DNA of 64,000 bases from the NCBI GenBank assembly GCA_963768585.1, contig CAVYIF010000012.1, positions 1 to 64,000 of the forward strand. Direction: 5' to 3'. The position numbers were made by a program, and so were the translations under genes. Under the pieces are notes generated by a model that searched no databases, was not told where the DNA came from, and saw only the letters and a list, made by a program, of their open reading frames with translations. Shown one piece after another: positions 8,591-18,112 of the stretch; within the stretch, counting starts at the first letter, position 1; each line of letters begins with the position of its first letter. The DNA comes from CAVUNY01 sp963768585 (GTDB taxonomy: Bacteria > Chloroflexota > Anaerolineae > Anaerolineales > Anaerolineaceae).

Positions 8591-9592
8591 ATGAAAACAA
8601 AAAAATTGTTGACTGCCATACTTCGTTGGAGCGCACGCATATTTTTGGTTGCGCTGACGCTTTTTTTGGGACTGATTATCTATCTTCTGGTTCAGGAGTC
8701 TATCACCCGCAGCAGGTACCGGGCCGAGTACCCCCCACCCGGTCAAATGATCAGCCTTGGAACCCACAATATCCATTTAAACTGTGTCGGAACCGGAAGC
8801 CCAACCGTGGTTTTTGAATCCGATCTCGATCAGTATGGAACATTAAGCTGGATTTCTGTCCAGGAGGAGATAGGAAAATATACGCGCGCATGCAGCTACG
8901 ACCGGGCCGGGATACTGTGGAGTGAACCGGGCCCACTCCCAAGGGATGGCGAGACGATTGCCAGCGAGCTTGGCGCTGTGCTGGATGCGGCCGGAGAAAA
9001 TGGCCCTTATGTGCTGGTGGGGCATGCCTTTGGGGGTGCTTATGTAAGAATATTTGCGGGGCAACATCCTGATGAAGTGTGCGGCATGGTGCTGCTTGAA
9101 TCAAGCCATCCCGAGATGCTCACGCGTTTCGTCGAAATGGGTGTTGAACAAGAGATTCCGGACAAACAGAGCAGGCCATTGATCCTGCTTTTGTCTCATT
9201 TGGGTATGCCAGGCCGCTACAAAGGCAATATTTATCATCTACCCTCCGCAGTCTATGATCCGGTACAGGCATTCCTGCCCGAATCAAGTATGGCATGGTT
9301 CGATGAAATGGTCGAAGCGCCGAACACACTGGCCCAGGCGGGACAGTATGAATTTCTTGGTGACTTCCCATTGATTGTGATGTCAGCATCCGATCCGCCT
9401 TCAATAGCGCAAGGGCAGAAGATACAAGATTTGTGGCTCGAATTACAGCGGGACTTGCTGCGTCTCAGCGAGAATAGTGAGCTTAGAATTACCGAGGTAG
9501 GGCACTATCCGCAGCTTCAAAAACCCAATTGGGTGATTGAGGCAATTCAGGACGTACTCGAAAGATGCAGACAAACATCGCCGGTCCCTTGA
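8591..9592 (+). CDS. Membrane-anchored alpha/beta hydrolase-fold protein with missing nucleophile
   Basis: A 333-residue protein with an N-terminal membrane helix (residues 15-35) and an outside-facing alpha/beta hydrolase domain. The fold is well kept: GSPTVVFESDLDQYG, CSYDRAGILWSE, VLVGHAFGGAYVRIFA, and the His near the end in EVGHYPQLQKP. The nucleophile elbow is GHAFGG (codons GGG CAT GCC TTT GGG GGT), so the catalytic Ser of GHSxGG is Ala. Unless this is a sequence error, normal ester or amide hydrolysis is not expected; a binding role is possible. TAGGAG supports the start. Confidence 0.8.
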   Translation: MKTKKLLTAILRWSARIFLVALTLFLGLIIYLLVQESITRSRYRAEYPPPGQMISLGTHNIHLNCVGTGSPTVVFESDLDQYGTLSWISVQEEIGKYTRACSYDRAGILWSEPGPLPRDGETIASELGAVLDAAGENGPYVLVGHAFGGAYVRIFAGQHPDEVCGMVLLESSHPEMLTRFVEMGVEQEIPDKQSRPLILLLSHLGMPGRYKGNIYHLPSAVYDPVQAFLPESSMAWFDEMVEAPNTLAQAGQYEFLGDFPLIVMSASDPPSIAQGQKIQDLWLELQRDLLRLSENSELRITEVGHYPQLQKPNWVIEAIQDVLERCRQTSPVP

Positions 9593-9767
9593 GGTGAAGC
9601 TTGCGTGCACGTGTATGCCGGGGTGGCTGCATGGTTGACAGGCGCGAAATGCTTTCCAACTGGATATCCAGGTTGTTCGCCAGGCAGGGCACAGTCTGGT
9701 AAAATGACACCTGCCGCCCGGCCTGCACCACCAGGCGGATTAATCCATCGATGAAAGAACAACGAAT

Positions 9768-11018
9768 ATGACTACGACGCAGCTTGTTTACCCATCGCGC
9801 CAGAAATACCTCGGCTCACGGGGCCTGATCGTCTTGCTTGCCCTGTTATCCGCGTTTGTGCCGCTTTCCACCGACCTTTACCTGCCGGCTCTGCCGGCGA
9901 TGAGCAAGAATTTGCAGGCCCCGGTTGAGCAAATAAACTTCACCTTAAGCGCATTCTTTGTCATGTATAGCGTCGGCATGCTGGTGTGGGGCCCGCTCAG
10001 CGACCGTTACGGCCGCAAGCCAATCCTGTTGACGGGTCTTTCGGTGTATGTGCTCGCCAGCGCGTTATGCTCCGTCACGACCAGCGTGACCGCGTTGATT
10101 GCATTCCGCGCACTGCAGGCCTTAGGCGGCAGTGCTGCCGGGGCGGTCGCCTCAGCGGTTGTCAAAGATACTTTCAGCGGGCGCAAGCGCGAGTCGGTGT
10201 TGGCGATCGTGCAGTCAATGACGATGCTGTCGCCCGCCGTGGCCCCGATGTTTGGAGCGATGCTGTTGAGTTTTACCACCTGGCGCGGTGTTTTCTGGAC
10301 GCTGACGGGGATTGGCGTGATCGCCATGTTAGGCGGCCTGCTGCTGGAAGAAACCCTTCAAGAGCGCAATACCGGCGCCCTGCTGTACAGCTTTACTCGC
10401 CTGGGCAGGGTCTTGCAAAACCGCGGTTTCACCATGCTGCTGCTCCTGTTCTCGCTCGGCGGCCTTTCTGGCCTGGCCTTCGTCTCTGCGTCGACCTTCA
10501 TCTACCAGGACGGTTTTCACCTGAGCAGCCAGGTTTACAGCTTTTACTTCGGACTGAACGCCATCTGCCTGATCGCCGGGCCGATGATCTACATCCGCAT
10601 CTCACGCAGCATCCATTCTGAAACGATCATCCGCATCTGTTTCTTGATCTCAATGGGCAGCGGGGTATTGATGATCCTGTTTGGCAACCTCGCCCCCTAT
10701 ATCTTTGCGCTGTGCATCCTGCCTTCATCGATCGCCGGAAGCATCATCCGCCCGCCTTCGGCCAACCTCATGCTCGAACAGCAACAAGGCGATACCGGCT
10801 CGCTGGTCTCGGTGATGGGCTGCACCGGCCTGTTAATGGGCTCTCTGGGCATGACCCTGATCTCGCTCCCCTGGGGAAACACCATCATCGCCCTCGGCAC
10901 CATGACTTTGCTGACCGCATTGACCAGCACGCTGGCCTGGCCGCTGGTGATCAAACGCGCCGTTCGCCTGCCCCATCCGATGCACTACGTCGCGGATTCT
11001 GAGATCGTAAACTCATAA
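9768..11018 (+). CDS. MFS multidrug efflux transporter, Bcr/CflA family
   Basis: A 416-residue protein with twelve predicted membrane helices. The first helix has the family motif STDLYLPALPAM; motif A between helices 2 and 3 reads GPLSDRYGRKP. It would export drugs or small metabolites by proton antiport at the cytoplasmic membrane. There is no clear Shine-Dalgarno upstream (GAAAGAACAACGAAT). It stands alone between two hydrolase genes. Assignment to the drug-resistance branch rests on helix 1 and motif A; substrates are unknown. Confidence 0.85.
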   Translation: MTTTQLVYPSRQKYLGSRGLIVLLALLSAFVPLSTDLYLPALPAMSKNLQAPVEQINFTLSAFFVMYSVGMLVWGPLSDRYGRKPILLTGLSVYVLASALCSVTTSVTALIAFRALQALGGSAAGAVASAVVKDTFSGRKRESVLAIVQSMTMLSPAVAPMFGAMLLSFTTWRGVFWTLTGIGVIAMLGGLLLEETLQERNTGALLYSFTRLGRVLQNRGFTMLLLLFSLGGLSGLAFVSASTFIYQDGFHLSSQVYSFYFGLNAICLIAGPMIYIRISRSIHSETIIRICFLISMGSGVLMILFGNLAPYIFALCILPSSIAGSIIRPPSANLMLEQQQGDTGSLVSVMGCTGLLMGSLGMTLISLPWGNTIIALGTMTLLTALTSTLAWPLVIKRAVRLPHPMHYVADSEIVNS

Positions 11019-11193
11019 AGCCGACCTCGAAACTCAAAGGTGAATAATTTGACTTGCCGCTGCGGGCCAGACATTCAGATGGCGGCGGCCTTGCCGCTGG
11101 ATCATGCTGCGTGCCTTAAGAACATTGCGCTGGTATTCGCCTCCAACCTGACGCACATTCACCTGTCAGGCGGCTGGCAGCAACGAGCATTAT

Positions 11194-12055
11194 TTATAGG
11201 GATAACTGCTTTAGGATGGCTTTCACTGCCTTCATAGGCGGCCCTTTTGGATCTAAAATCAACATATGATCCATCCCGGAAAAGCGCAGGTGGGTGGGAT
11301 CGGCGAGCAGGGGCACTGCCCGCTGCACCTCCTCATCGGTGAGCGCGCCCCCCGCGGCGGGGTCGGCCTGCACCAGCAGCACCGGGCAGTGGATGGCAGG
11401 CATCACCGTTTCCAGGTCATATCCGGCGGCTACATTTTCATAATCTTCTATCAGCATACCCAGCATATCCGGGTCGTGGTGGTACAGGCGTTCGGCCAGT
11501 TCGCGGATAATTGGAGATCCCTCGCCAAAGATCTCGCGCAGGGTTGAGCCCCTTTCCGGAGCGTCCCCCAGCAGGCGCTCAATTTCTTCGACCGGGCGCG
11601 TGCCACCCGAAAGGGCTCGCCACGCCTCCAGCTTGCCGCGCCCGTACCGGAGAAGCTGGTCCCAGGTCGCGCCATCCAGGGGTCCATCCACCGCAATCAA
11701 GGCGCGGACCAAGTCGGAGCAGGCTTTTGTGGTCGCCACGGCGATAATCCCGCCCAACGAATGGCTCATCAGCACCGCCGGCCCGCTGACCTCCCGCAGG
11801 AATGCCCGATATCCTCAACGTAATCCCGGATGGTATAGCTGCATGGCAAACGGCCGTTTTTGCAGTACACGCGCAAGTCCGGGGCATAGACGTGGCAGCT
11901 TTCTGCCATTCCGCTCAGCATTTCGGAATACAGTTGCCAGCGCCCCGATCGCCGTGCAGCATCACCAGCGGAGGTACCGCCGCGGGGCCTTCGGCATAAT
12001 TGAGCACCACTTTACCGGTATCGAATTTTGCTTCTCGGAATATAACGGCATCCAT
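11194..12055 (-). pseudogene. Alpha/beta hydrolase, broken by two frameshifts
   Basis: The intact C-terminal frame (11194-11775) starts in the nucleophile elbow, MSHSLGGIIAVATTKA, and contains the acid and His strands (LLVQADPAAGGAL, SGMDHMLILDP). Reading upstream in other frames recovers the rest: MDAVIFREAKFDTGKVV from an ATG at 12055, PPLVMLHG, then GRWQLYSEMLSGMAE and VYAPDL, and DYVEDI before the Ser. One frame break is near 11930 and one near 11815. A single former hydrolase of about 285 residues is therefore split. No ribosome binding site is obvious. Confidence 0.75.
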
Positions 12056-12070
12056 AAAATGTTTTCGCAT

Positions 12071-12090
12071 TTATCGGTAATCACCGATAA
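12071..12090. promoter_or_regulatory. Perfect inverted repeat upstream of the broken hydrolase
   Basis: TTATCGGT, four bases AATC, then ACCGATAA. It lies 16 bases upstream of the hydrolase ATG on the minus strand, where a dimeric repressor could block transcription. The regulator is unknown. Confidence 0.45.
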
Positions 12091-12149
12091 GCCATCGTGG
12101 GTTATTTTAAACGTGATCGAAAAAATATGTCTTGATAAATCGATTTAAG

Positions 12150-12165
12150 TTTATATTAATATAAA
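12150..12165. promoter_or_regulatory. 16-base perfect palindrome, possible Fur/PerR-type box
   Basis: TTTATATTAATATAAA reads the same on both strands. It lies about 140 bases upstream of the broken PerR-like gene. AT-rich palindromes of this size resemble PerR boxes, but the match to the published consensus is only general. Confidence 0.4.
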
Positions 12166-12296
12166 GATAATTGATATTTTCTTTTCAATGTTCACAAACA
12201 TTAAATGATGAGCAATCAAGAACATGGATGTATAATAATCCATAGATTTTCTTACCAATCAGCTCAAAAATACATGCCGATCCAGGTGTCCGTTTA

Positions 12297-12775
12297 ATCA
12301 GTTGATCGCCGCCTTAAGACCAATTATCCGGCCCTCCTACCAACGCATCAAAGTGCTGCGAATACATGCACCAGAAAGGAGGTCACCCAACCGTAGACGA
12401 GTCATCTGTCCGCACTATCTGCTGTTATTCCTTCCCTTTCTAAAGTCACTATTTACAATACGCTGCGCATCTTTGTGGAAGCTGGATTGCTTCCATTGTG
12501 AATATCGATGAAACGGAAAAGCGCTACGATATTACCCTGGCCAACCATGGTCATTTTCTATGTGATACCTGCGGTACGATCTACAACTTCCAGGTGAACA
12601 TTGACCAGGAATTCCTATTGAAGGACTGAGCCAGTTCGAAATTACCCAAAAGAATGTCTACTTCAAAGGGCTCTGCCCGAATTGCCGTAAATGGGTAAGC
12701 AATACTTTTTGGAATATTTGGAGAAGTGGGTCGCGATTAGCGGAATCTATAATGAGTGAAGCAAAAAACCAATAA
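12297..12775 (+). pseudogene. Fur family peroxide regulator (PerR-like), frameshifted
   Basis: Pieces of one Fur-family protein occur in successive frames: RPSYQRIKVLRIHAPERR, IPSLSKVTIYNTLRIFVEAGLL (the recognition helix), VNIDETEKRYDITLANHGHF with CDTCG, and finally QFEITQKNVYFKGLCPNCRKW. The two CxxC zinc motifs and the metal-binding His are still visible, so decay is recent. At least three frame changes prevent translation of a full protein. It sits directly in front of katG, the classic PerR target. The N-terminal boundary is approximate. Confidence 0.8.
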
Positions 12776-12792
12776 CAAAAGGAGCAAAAATT

Positions 12793-14967
12793 ATGACTGA
12801 CGAAAGCAAGTGCCCGGTAACGGGCAGCAGAGGCACAACCAACCGGGACTGGTGGCCGAACCAGCTGAACCTCGGGATGCTCCACCAGAACTCTTCCTTG
12901 TCCAATCCTTTGGGCGAGGACTTCAACTATGCTGAAGAATTCAAGAAGCTTGACCTTGAGGCCCTGAAGAAAGATCTCTACGCGCTCATGACGGACTCAC
13001 AGGACTGGTGGCCGGCCGACTTCGGTAACTATGGGCCGCTCTTCATCCGCATGGCATGGCACAGCGCGGGCACCTACCGCATTGGCGACGGCCGCGGGGG
13101 CGCAGGGTCTGGCAACCAGCGCTTCGCGCCCCTCAACAGTTGGCCTGACAATGTGAACCTCGATAAGGCGCGCCGGCTGCTCTGGCCAATCAAGCAAAAA
13201 TACGGTCAAAAGATCTCGTGGGCCGACTTGATGATCCTGGCCGGCAACTGCGCCCTGGAGTCGATGGGCTTCAAGACCTTTGGCTTCGGCGGCGGACGCG
13301 AAGACATCTGGGAGCCGGAAGAGGACGTTTACTGGGGAGCCGAGGGCAAGTGGCTGGAAGATAAGCGCTACACCGGTGACCGGGAACTCGAGGATCCTCT
13401 CGCCGCCGTGCAGATGGGCCTGATCTATGTCAACCCGGAAGGGCCGAACGGCAACCCGGATCCGATCGCCGCCGCCAGGGATATCCGCGAGACCTTTGCC
13501 CGCATGGCGATGAACGACGAAGAAACGGTCGCGCTGATTGCCGGCGGCCATACCTTTGGAAAAACCCACGGCGCCGGTGACGCAGCCCTGGTGGGCCCAG
13601 AGCCGGAAGCCGCCCCCATCGAGCAGCAAGGCCTGGGCTGGAAGAGCAAATTTGGCACGGGAGTGGGCGGTGACGCCATCGGCAGCGGCCTGGAAGTCAC
13701 CTGGACCTCAACGCCAACCAAATGGAGCAGCAATTTCTTCTCGAACCTGTTCAGCTACGAATGGGAACTGACCAAAAGTCCGGCCGGTGCAAACCAGTGG
13801 ACACCCAAGCATGGTGCCGGCGCCAATTTGGTGCCGGATGCGCACGACCCGACCAAACGGCACCCGCCAACCATGCTGACCACGGACCTCTCCCTGCGCT
13901 TCGACCCGGTTTACGAAAAGATCTCCAGGCGCTTCTACGAGAACCCGGACCAGTTCGCAGACGCGTTCGCCCGGGCGTGGTTCAAGCTCACCCACCGCGA
14001 TATGGGCCCCCGCTCGCGCTATCTCGGCCCAGAAGTGCCGGCGGAAGAGCTGATCTGGCAGGACCCCGTTCCCGCCGTCGATTACGACCTGATCGACGCC
14101 GCCGACATCGCGCAGCTCAAGGCCAAAATCCTTGCTTCAGGGCTGTCGATCCCGCAGCTGGTCTCGACCGCCTGGGCTTCGGCCTCCACCTTCCGCGGCT
14201 CCGACAAACGCGGCGGCGCCAACGGGGCGCGTATTCGTCTTGCCCCTCAAAAGGATTGGGAAGTCAATCAGCCCGCCCAATTGAAGACTGTGCTGCAAAC
14301 TCTTGAGGGCATCCAAAAGGCGTTCAACGGCGCGCAAACCGGCAGCAAGCGGGTTTCGCTGGCCGACTTGATTGTCCTGGGTGGATGCGCAGGTGTCGAG
14401 CAGGCCGCCAAGAATGCCGGTCATGATGTGACCGTTCCCTTCACGCCGGGACGCACGGATACCTCGCAGGAACAAACCGACGTCGAGTCATTTGCCGTCC
14501 TCGAACCGGTCGCAGACGGCTTCCGCAACTATCAAAAAACCAAATTTGCCATAACGGCAGAGGAACTGCTGGTGGATCGTGCGCAGCTGCTCACGCTAAC
14601 CGCGCCTGAGATGACGGTTCTGATTGGTGGCATGCGCGCCTTGAATGCCAACTTTGGGCAGTCAAAGCACGGTGTCTTCACCAAACGGCCAGAGGCGCTC
14701 ACCAATGACTTCTTCGTGAATCTGCTCGACATGAGCACGATGTGGCAGCCAACCGCGGAAGACAAGGACGTGTTCGAAGGCCGCGACCGCGCAACCGGCG
14801 CACTCAAGTGGACCGGCACGCGTATCGACCTGGTCTTTGGTTCGAATTCCCAACTGCGAGCCCTGGCAGAAGTCTACGCGAGTGAGGATGCCCATGAGAA
14901 GTTCCTGCACGATTTTGTGGCGGTGTGGGACAAGGTCATGAACCTGGACCGCTTCGACCTGGCCTGA
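12793..14967 (+). CDS. katG: Catalase-peroxidase KatG
   Basis: A 724-residue bifunctional heme enzyme that degrades hydrogen peroxide in the cytoplasm. Two homologous peroxidase domains are present. The active domain has the distal motif RMAWHSAGTYR (about residues 85-95), LIYVNPEGPNG with the adduct Tyr, a Met about 25 residues further on, and the proximal heme ligand in IAGGHTFGKTHGAG. AAAGGAGCAAAAATT gives a strong start. The gene is full length without defects, in contrast to the broken PerR-like gene 18 bases upstream, so peroxide control may be lost or act from elsewhere. A hairpin follows at 15006. Confidence 0.95.
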   Translation: MTDESKCPVTGSRGTTNRDWWPNQLNLGMLHQNSSLSNPLGEDFNYAEEFKKLDLEALKKDLYALMTDSQDWWPADFGNYGPLFIRMAWHSAGTYRIGDGRGGAGSGNQRFAPLNSWPDNVNLDKARRLLWPIKQKYGQKISWADLMILAGNCALESMGFKTFGFGGGREDIWEPEEDVYWGAEGKWLEDKRYTGDRELEDPLAAVQMGLIYVNPEGPNGNPDPIAAARDIRETFARMAMNDEETVALIAGGHTFGKTHGAGDAALVGPEPEAAPIEQQGLGWKSKFGTGVGGDAIGSGLEVTWTSTPTKWSSNFFSNLFSYEWELTKSPAGANQWTPKHGAGANLVPDAHDPTKRHPPTMLTTDLSLRFDPVYEKISRRFYENPDQFADAFARAWFKLTHRDMGPRSRYLGPEVPAEELIWQDPVPAVDYDLIDAADIAQLKAKILASGLSIPQLVSTAWASASTFRGSDKRGGANGARIRLAPQKDWEVNQPAQLKTVLQTLEGIQKAFNGAQTGSKRVSLADLIVLGGCAGVEQAAKNAGHDVTVPFTPGRTDTSQEQTDVESFAVLEPVADGFRNYQKTKFAITAEELLVDRAQLLTLTAPEMTVLIGGMRALNANFGQSKHGVFTKRPEALTNDFFVNLLDMSTMWQPTAEDKDVFEGRDRATGALKWTGTRIDLVFGSNSQLRALAEVYASEDAHEKFLHDFVAVWDKVMNLDRFDLA

Positions 14968-15005
14968 TCGCGGTGACAGGGCGGCGATAAAACAAGTGTT
15001 AACAA

Positions 15006-15036
15006 CCGGTCCGGCGGCAATATGCCACCGGACCGG
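15006..15036 (+). terminator. Hairpin downstream of katG
   Basis: Arms CCGGTCCGGCGGCA and TGCCACCGGACCGG pair over 14 bases with one mismatch and a 3-base loop. No T-run follows. It lies between the convergent katG and P450 genes and may end transcription in either direction. Confidence 0.55.
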
Positions 15037-15151
15037 AACGTTTAGCAATACCCTTAACCTGCCCTGCGCGGACCGAGCCGGACTTGCGGCGAGTATAGGT
15101 AGTTCAAGCGTTATCTTTGTCCGCCGGTTGCTTTCGGTCCAATTTAAACCG

Positions 15152-16498
15152 TTATATCTTCTCCACCTTCATCCATAGGTCGCGATCGGGGCGAAGGGCG
15201 CCGGCAAATTGTTCGGCTATCTCCACAGGCTCAGTGGGCGTCAGCCGGTAGCGGGCGGATGCCAGGCTGAAGGTCAGCACCATCTCCAGCAGGGCAAAAC
15301 TGTTCCCCAGGCAAACCCGCGGGCCGCTGGCAAAAGGAATGTACGACGGCCTGGGGCGAGCAGGTGCCTGTTCACCGAATCGTTCGGGGTCAAAGACTTC
15401 CGGATTTTCCCAGATACCGGGGTAGCGGTGGACAAAGTAGGGCACGAGCACCACCATCGACCCGGCCGGGATGGTGTAGCCGCCGATAGTATCCTTTTCG
15501 ACGTTCTGTCGGGCCAGCAGGGCGGTGGGCGGATAAATGCGCAGAGTTTCATCCACAACCATCCGGCTGTACTTCAGGTTCGAAAGATTTACTGCGGCCA
15601 GGTCGTCAAGTTCGCGGCAGGCCTCTTCAGACAACCGGGCGGCAGCATCCGCATGTTTGCTGATCAGGTACCAGCCCCAGGTGAGGCTGCGGGCGGTGGT
15701 TTCAAAACCGGCAAAAAACAAGGTGGCGATCTCATCGCGCAGCTGCTGATCGGAGAGTTGATATCCGGTTTCGACATCCTGCGCTTTAAGCAGGATGGAA
15801 AGAATGTCATCTTCGCCACCCTTGCGCCCGTCCGCGACGCGGTCGGCGATGAAGTTATCGATGATCTGCATATTGCGCTGGAAGCGGCGGTGGCTGGGGA
15901 GCGGGAAGGAGATTGGCAGCAAGCCGCCGCCTGAAAGCCGGGCCGGGATGAAGGCAAATGCTTCGCGCAGCGCCTGTCCTACCTCCGCCATCTCCTCGCC
16001 CAGGTCGATGCTGAACATGGCCCGGCCGATCACGCTCATCGTCAGATGCATCATTTCTTCATCCATGTTGATCGGCTGGTCCGAGTCAGCCGCAGCCTGC
16101 CAGCGATCGAGCATCGCCTGAATCACTTCCACCATCATTTGGGTGTAACGCGTAACTGCGGCAGGTGTAAAGAAGGGGGCCATCAGGCGCCGGTCCTGCA
16201 GCCAGGTCTCACCGTCGCTGGTCACCAGACCCTGCCCGAGCATCAGGCGCAGTCCATCGTATCCCATGCCTTTGATGTAGTTTTTTTGATTTTTAACCAA
16301 AACATGATGTACATCATCCGGGTTGAACAGCATATAGGCATTCATCGGCCCCAGTTTCATATAGACAATATCGCCAAAGGTCTGGCGCAAGGAAATTGTT
16401 TTCTTGATATCCCGCCCGCCCATCTGGAGGGCGTTGCCGATGAACGGCAAACCGCGCGGACCCGGCGGCAGGCGTAAATCTGATTGGGTTGAATTCAT
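15152..16498 (-). CDS. Cytochrome P450
   Basis: A 448-residue soluble P450 monooxygenase. It has the proline-rich start LPPGPRGLPFIGN, the I-helix AGFETTARS, the K-helix ETLR, the PERF region (FDPERF) and the heme-binding loop FASGPRVCLGN, which fits FxxGxRxCxG with Cys as thiolate ligand near residue 395. TCAGGAGAAAAA precedes the start. No ferredoxin or reductase gene is adjacent, so electron donors must come from elsewhere. The sequence type (CYP102/CYP4-like N-terminus without a membrane anchor) suggests a fatty acid or terpenoid substrate, an inference only. Confidence 0.92.
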   Translation of the reverse strand: MNSTQSDLRLPPGPRGLPFIGNALQMGGRDIKKTISLRQTFGDIVYMKLGPMNAYMLFNPDDVHHVLVKNQKNYIKGMGYDGLRLMLGQGLVTSDGETWLQDRRLMAPFFTPAAVTRYTQMMVEVIQAMLDRWQAAADSDQPINMDEEMMHLTMSVIGRAMFSIDLGEEMAEVGQALREAFAFIPARLSGGGLLPISFPLPSHRRFQRNMQIIDNFIADRVADGRKGGEDDILSILLKAQDVETGYQLSDQQLRDEIATLFFAGFETTARSLTWGWYLISKHADAAARLSEEACRELDDLAAVNLSNLKYSRMVVDETLRIYPPTALLARQNVEKDTIGGYTIPAGSMVVLVPYFVHRYPGIWENPEVFDPERFGEQAPARPRPSYIPFASGPRVCLGNSFALLEMVLTFSLASARYRLTPTEPVEIAEQFAGALRPDRDLWMKVEKI

Positions 16499-16853
16499 TT
16501 TTTCTCCTGAACAATGCCTGAAATAACCTATGAAACGATCTTTCCCCTATGATCTCAACCGCTCACAAACTTCATTTTAACAGATTTGCCGATGCATTTG
16601 AATGTTCGGTACAAGCTTTTAGAATTGAACAAATTTTATGGGCAGTCAGTGGGTTCAATCAATGCGAAAGCAGGTGCGTCGCATGCTCCCCACGAACCAT
16701 CCGGAGCGTGTGGTTATTGGATTTCCCGGACATCCACTTTGCGCTGCGGTGCGATAAAAACAAGGTGGATTATGATAAAATATCTAGTAAACAAGTCATA
16801 TATTAAAGGTTGTGCAGCAGCAGTTTTTTATCTTACCGGTATATGGAGGAAAA
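16499..16853. other. Intergenic stretch between divergent P450 and RibD-like genes
   Basis: About 355 bases holding the promoters of two divergent genes. Open frames at 16549-16876 have no family features. A -10-like TATGATAAAAT lies near 16779. No operator-like palindrome was seen. Confidence 0.4.
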
Positions 16854-17435
16854 ATGCGAGAAATCATCATCGCTGAATTCATCACGCTGGACGGCGTGAT
16901 CCAGGCACCAGGCGGCGCAGACGAAGACACGGAAGGCGGCTTTGCGCACGGCGGTTGGACGATGCCCTATTGGCACGATGAGATTGGCAATCATTTTTTT
17001 CAGGCCATGTCTGAGGCCGATGCCATCTTGCTTGGCCGCAAAACATGGCAAATCCACGGCGGCGCGTTTGAATCGATGACCGGCGATCCCTTCGCCGATG
17101 CGCTGAACAACATCCCCAAGTACGTGGTCTCCACCACGTTGAAATCCGCCTCGGCCTGGCGAAACTCGACCCTCATTGGCGACAATGTCATTGAAACCAT
17201 ACGCCAGCTTAAGCAGCAGCCCGGCAAGAGCATTCTGGTCGATGGAAGCTCCGTGTTGACCCAGGCGCTGGCGCAGCATGAACTCGTCGACGAATACCGG
17301 CTGCATGTTTATCCGCTCGTGTTGGGCGGCGGCAAGCGCTTGTTTCCGCATGGTAAACGCCTCGACTTAACCCTGGTGGAAGCCTCGCCCCTTCCGACCG
17401 GTGTGGTCTACATGCGCTACCGGCGGGCGGCATAG
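16854..17435 (+). CDS. Dihydrofolate-reductase-like protein (RibD C-terminal family)
   Basis: A complete 193-residue RibD_C-type reductase: MREIIIAEFITLDGVIQAPG at the start, ILLGRKTWQIHGGAF, IPKYVVSTTL, ILVDGSSVLTQALAQ and the closing VYPLVLGGGKRLFPHG. These NADPH-binding folds reduce unknown small substrates. The ATG at 16854 is preferred to one 42 bases upstream because GGAGG sits five bases before it. It is followed after 46 bases by the DinB gene in the same direction. It shows what the truncated copy at 3402-3800 lost. Confidence 0.8.
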   Translation: MREIIIAEFITLDGVIQAPGGADEDTEGGFAHGGWTMPYWHDEIGNHFFQAMSEADAILLGRKTWQIHGGAFESMTGDPFADALNNIPKYVVSTTLKSASAWRNSTLIGDNVIETIRQLKQQPGKSILVDGSSVLTQALAQHELVDEYRLHVYPLVLGGGKRLFPHGKRLDLTLVEASPLPTGVVYMRYRRAA

Positions 17436-17481
17436 GCTGGCACCGGGTCGATGATCGCAACCTGGAGTTGCGCGTCTACCC

Positions 17482-17976
17482 ATGTACGATAGACCGCTCA
17501 CCATCGAGCACAATCTGGCGCTCCTGGCAGCCGCGCCCGCACGGCTCGCCAGCCTCACCCAGGGTCTGACACCCGTTCAACTGCTGACCCCTCCCGGGCC
17601 AGGCGAATGGTCCGCCAGGGATGTGCTTGCCCATCTGCGCGCCTGCGGCGATATGTGGGGCAAGTACATCAGGCTGATCCTCAGCGAAGACCGGCCTACC
17701 TTTAAGGCGGTCAATCCAACCACCTGGATCAAACAGACGGACTATCTGGAACAGGAATTTCAACCCTCGCTGCATGCTTTTACGGCTCAACGCGCCGAAC
17801 TTTTGGCGCTGTTGAATCCGCAGCCGCCTGAGGCCTGGTCTCGCGCGGCTACGGTGACCGGTGCGGGAAAACCCCGCGAGCGAACCGTGCAAACCTATGC
17901 CATGTGGCTGGCAAACCATGAACGCTCCCATTTCAAACAGTTCGAGCGCATGGTTAACGCCCTGATCAAGGCTTAA
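17482..17976 (+). CDS. DinB family protein
   Basis: A 164-residue four-helix-bundle protein. The three expected metal-binding His are in DVLAHLRACGDMW (about residue 50) and NHERSHFKQFE near the C-terminus. PGPGEWSARDVLAHL is a typical DinB helix 2 start. Some members are metal-dependent thiol transferases (bacillithiol, mycothiol); here the thiol or substrate is unknown. It probably shares a transcript with the RibD-like gene upstream. No strong ribosome binding site was seen. Confidence 0.8.
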   Translation: MYDRPLTIEHNLALLAAAPARLASLTQGLTPVQLLTPPGPGEWSARDVLAHLRACGDMWGKYIRLILSEDRPTFKAVNPTTWIKQTDYLEQEFQPSLHAFTAQRAELLALLNPQPPEAWSRAATVTGAGKPRERTVQTYAMWLANHERSHFKQFERMVNALIKA

Positions 17977-17998
17977 TGGGCGCTGCTGTCCAAAAAAC

Positions 17999-18030
17999 AA
18001 CCGCCTTTCACATGGAATTGGAAGGCGGTT
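17999..18030. terminator. Bidirectional terminator between dinB-like and ung
   Basis: AACCGCCTT and AAGGCGGTT pair perfectly around a 14-base loop. A-rich bases lie on the left and ATTT on the right. It separates two convergent genes. Confidence 0.65.
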
Positions 18031-18112
18031 ATTTCATCTGAGGCAGAGATGCCAACAGAAATGATGTAACCGGGTTTTCAGCAGCAGGTCGGCCTCACCC
18101 GCCGGTTTAAAA

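Noticed and set aside
12997..13629. A 210-residue minus-strand frame inside katG.
   Set aside because: Antisense shadow of a gene with clear heme-peroxidase motifs.
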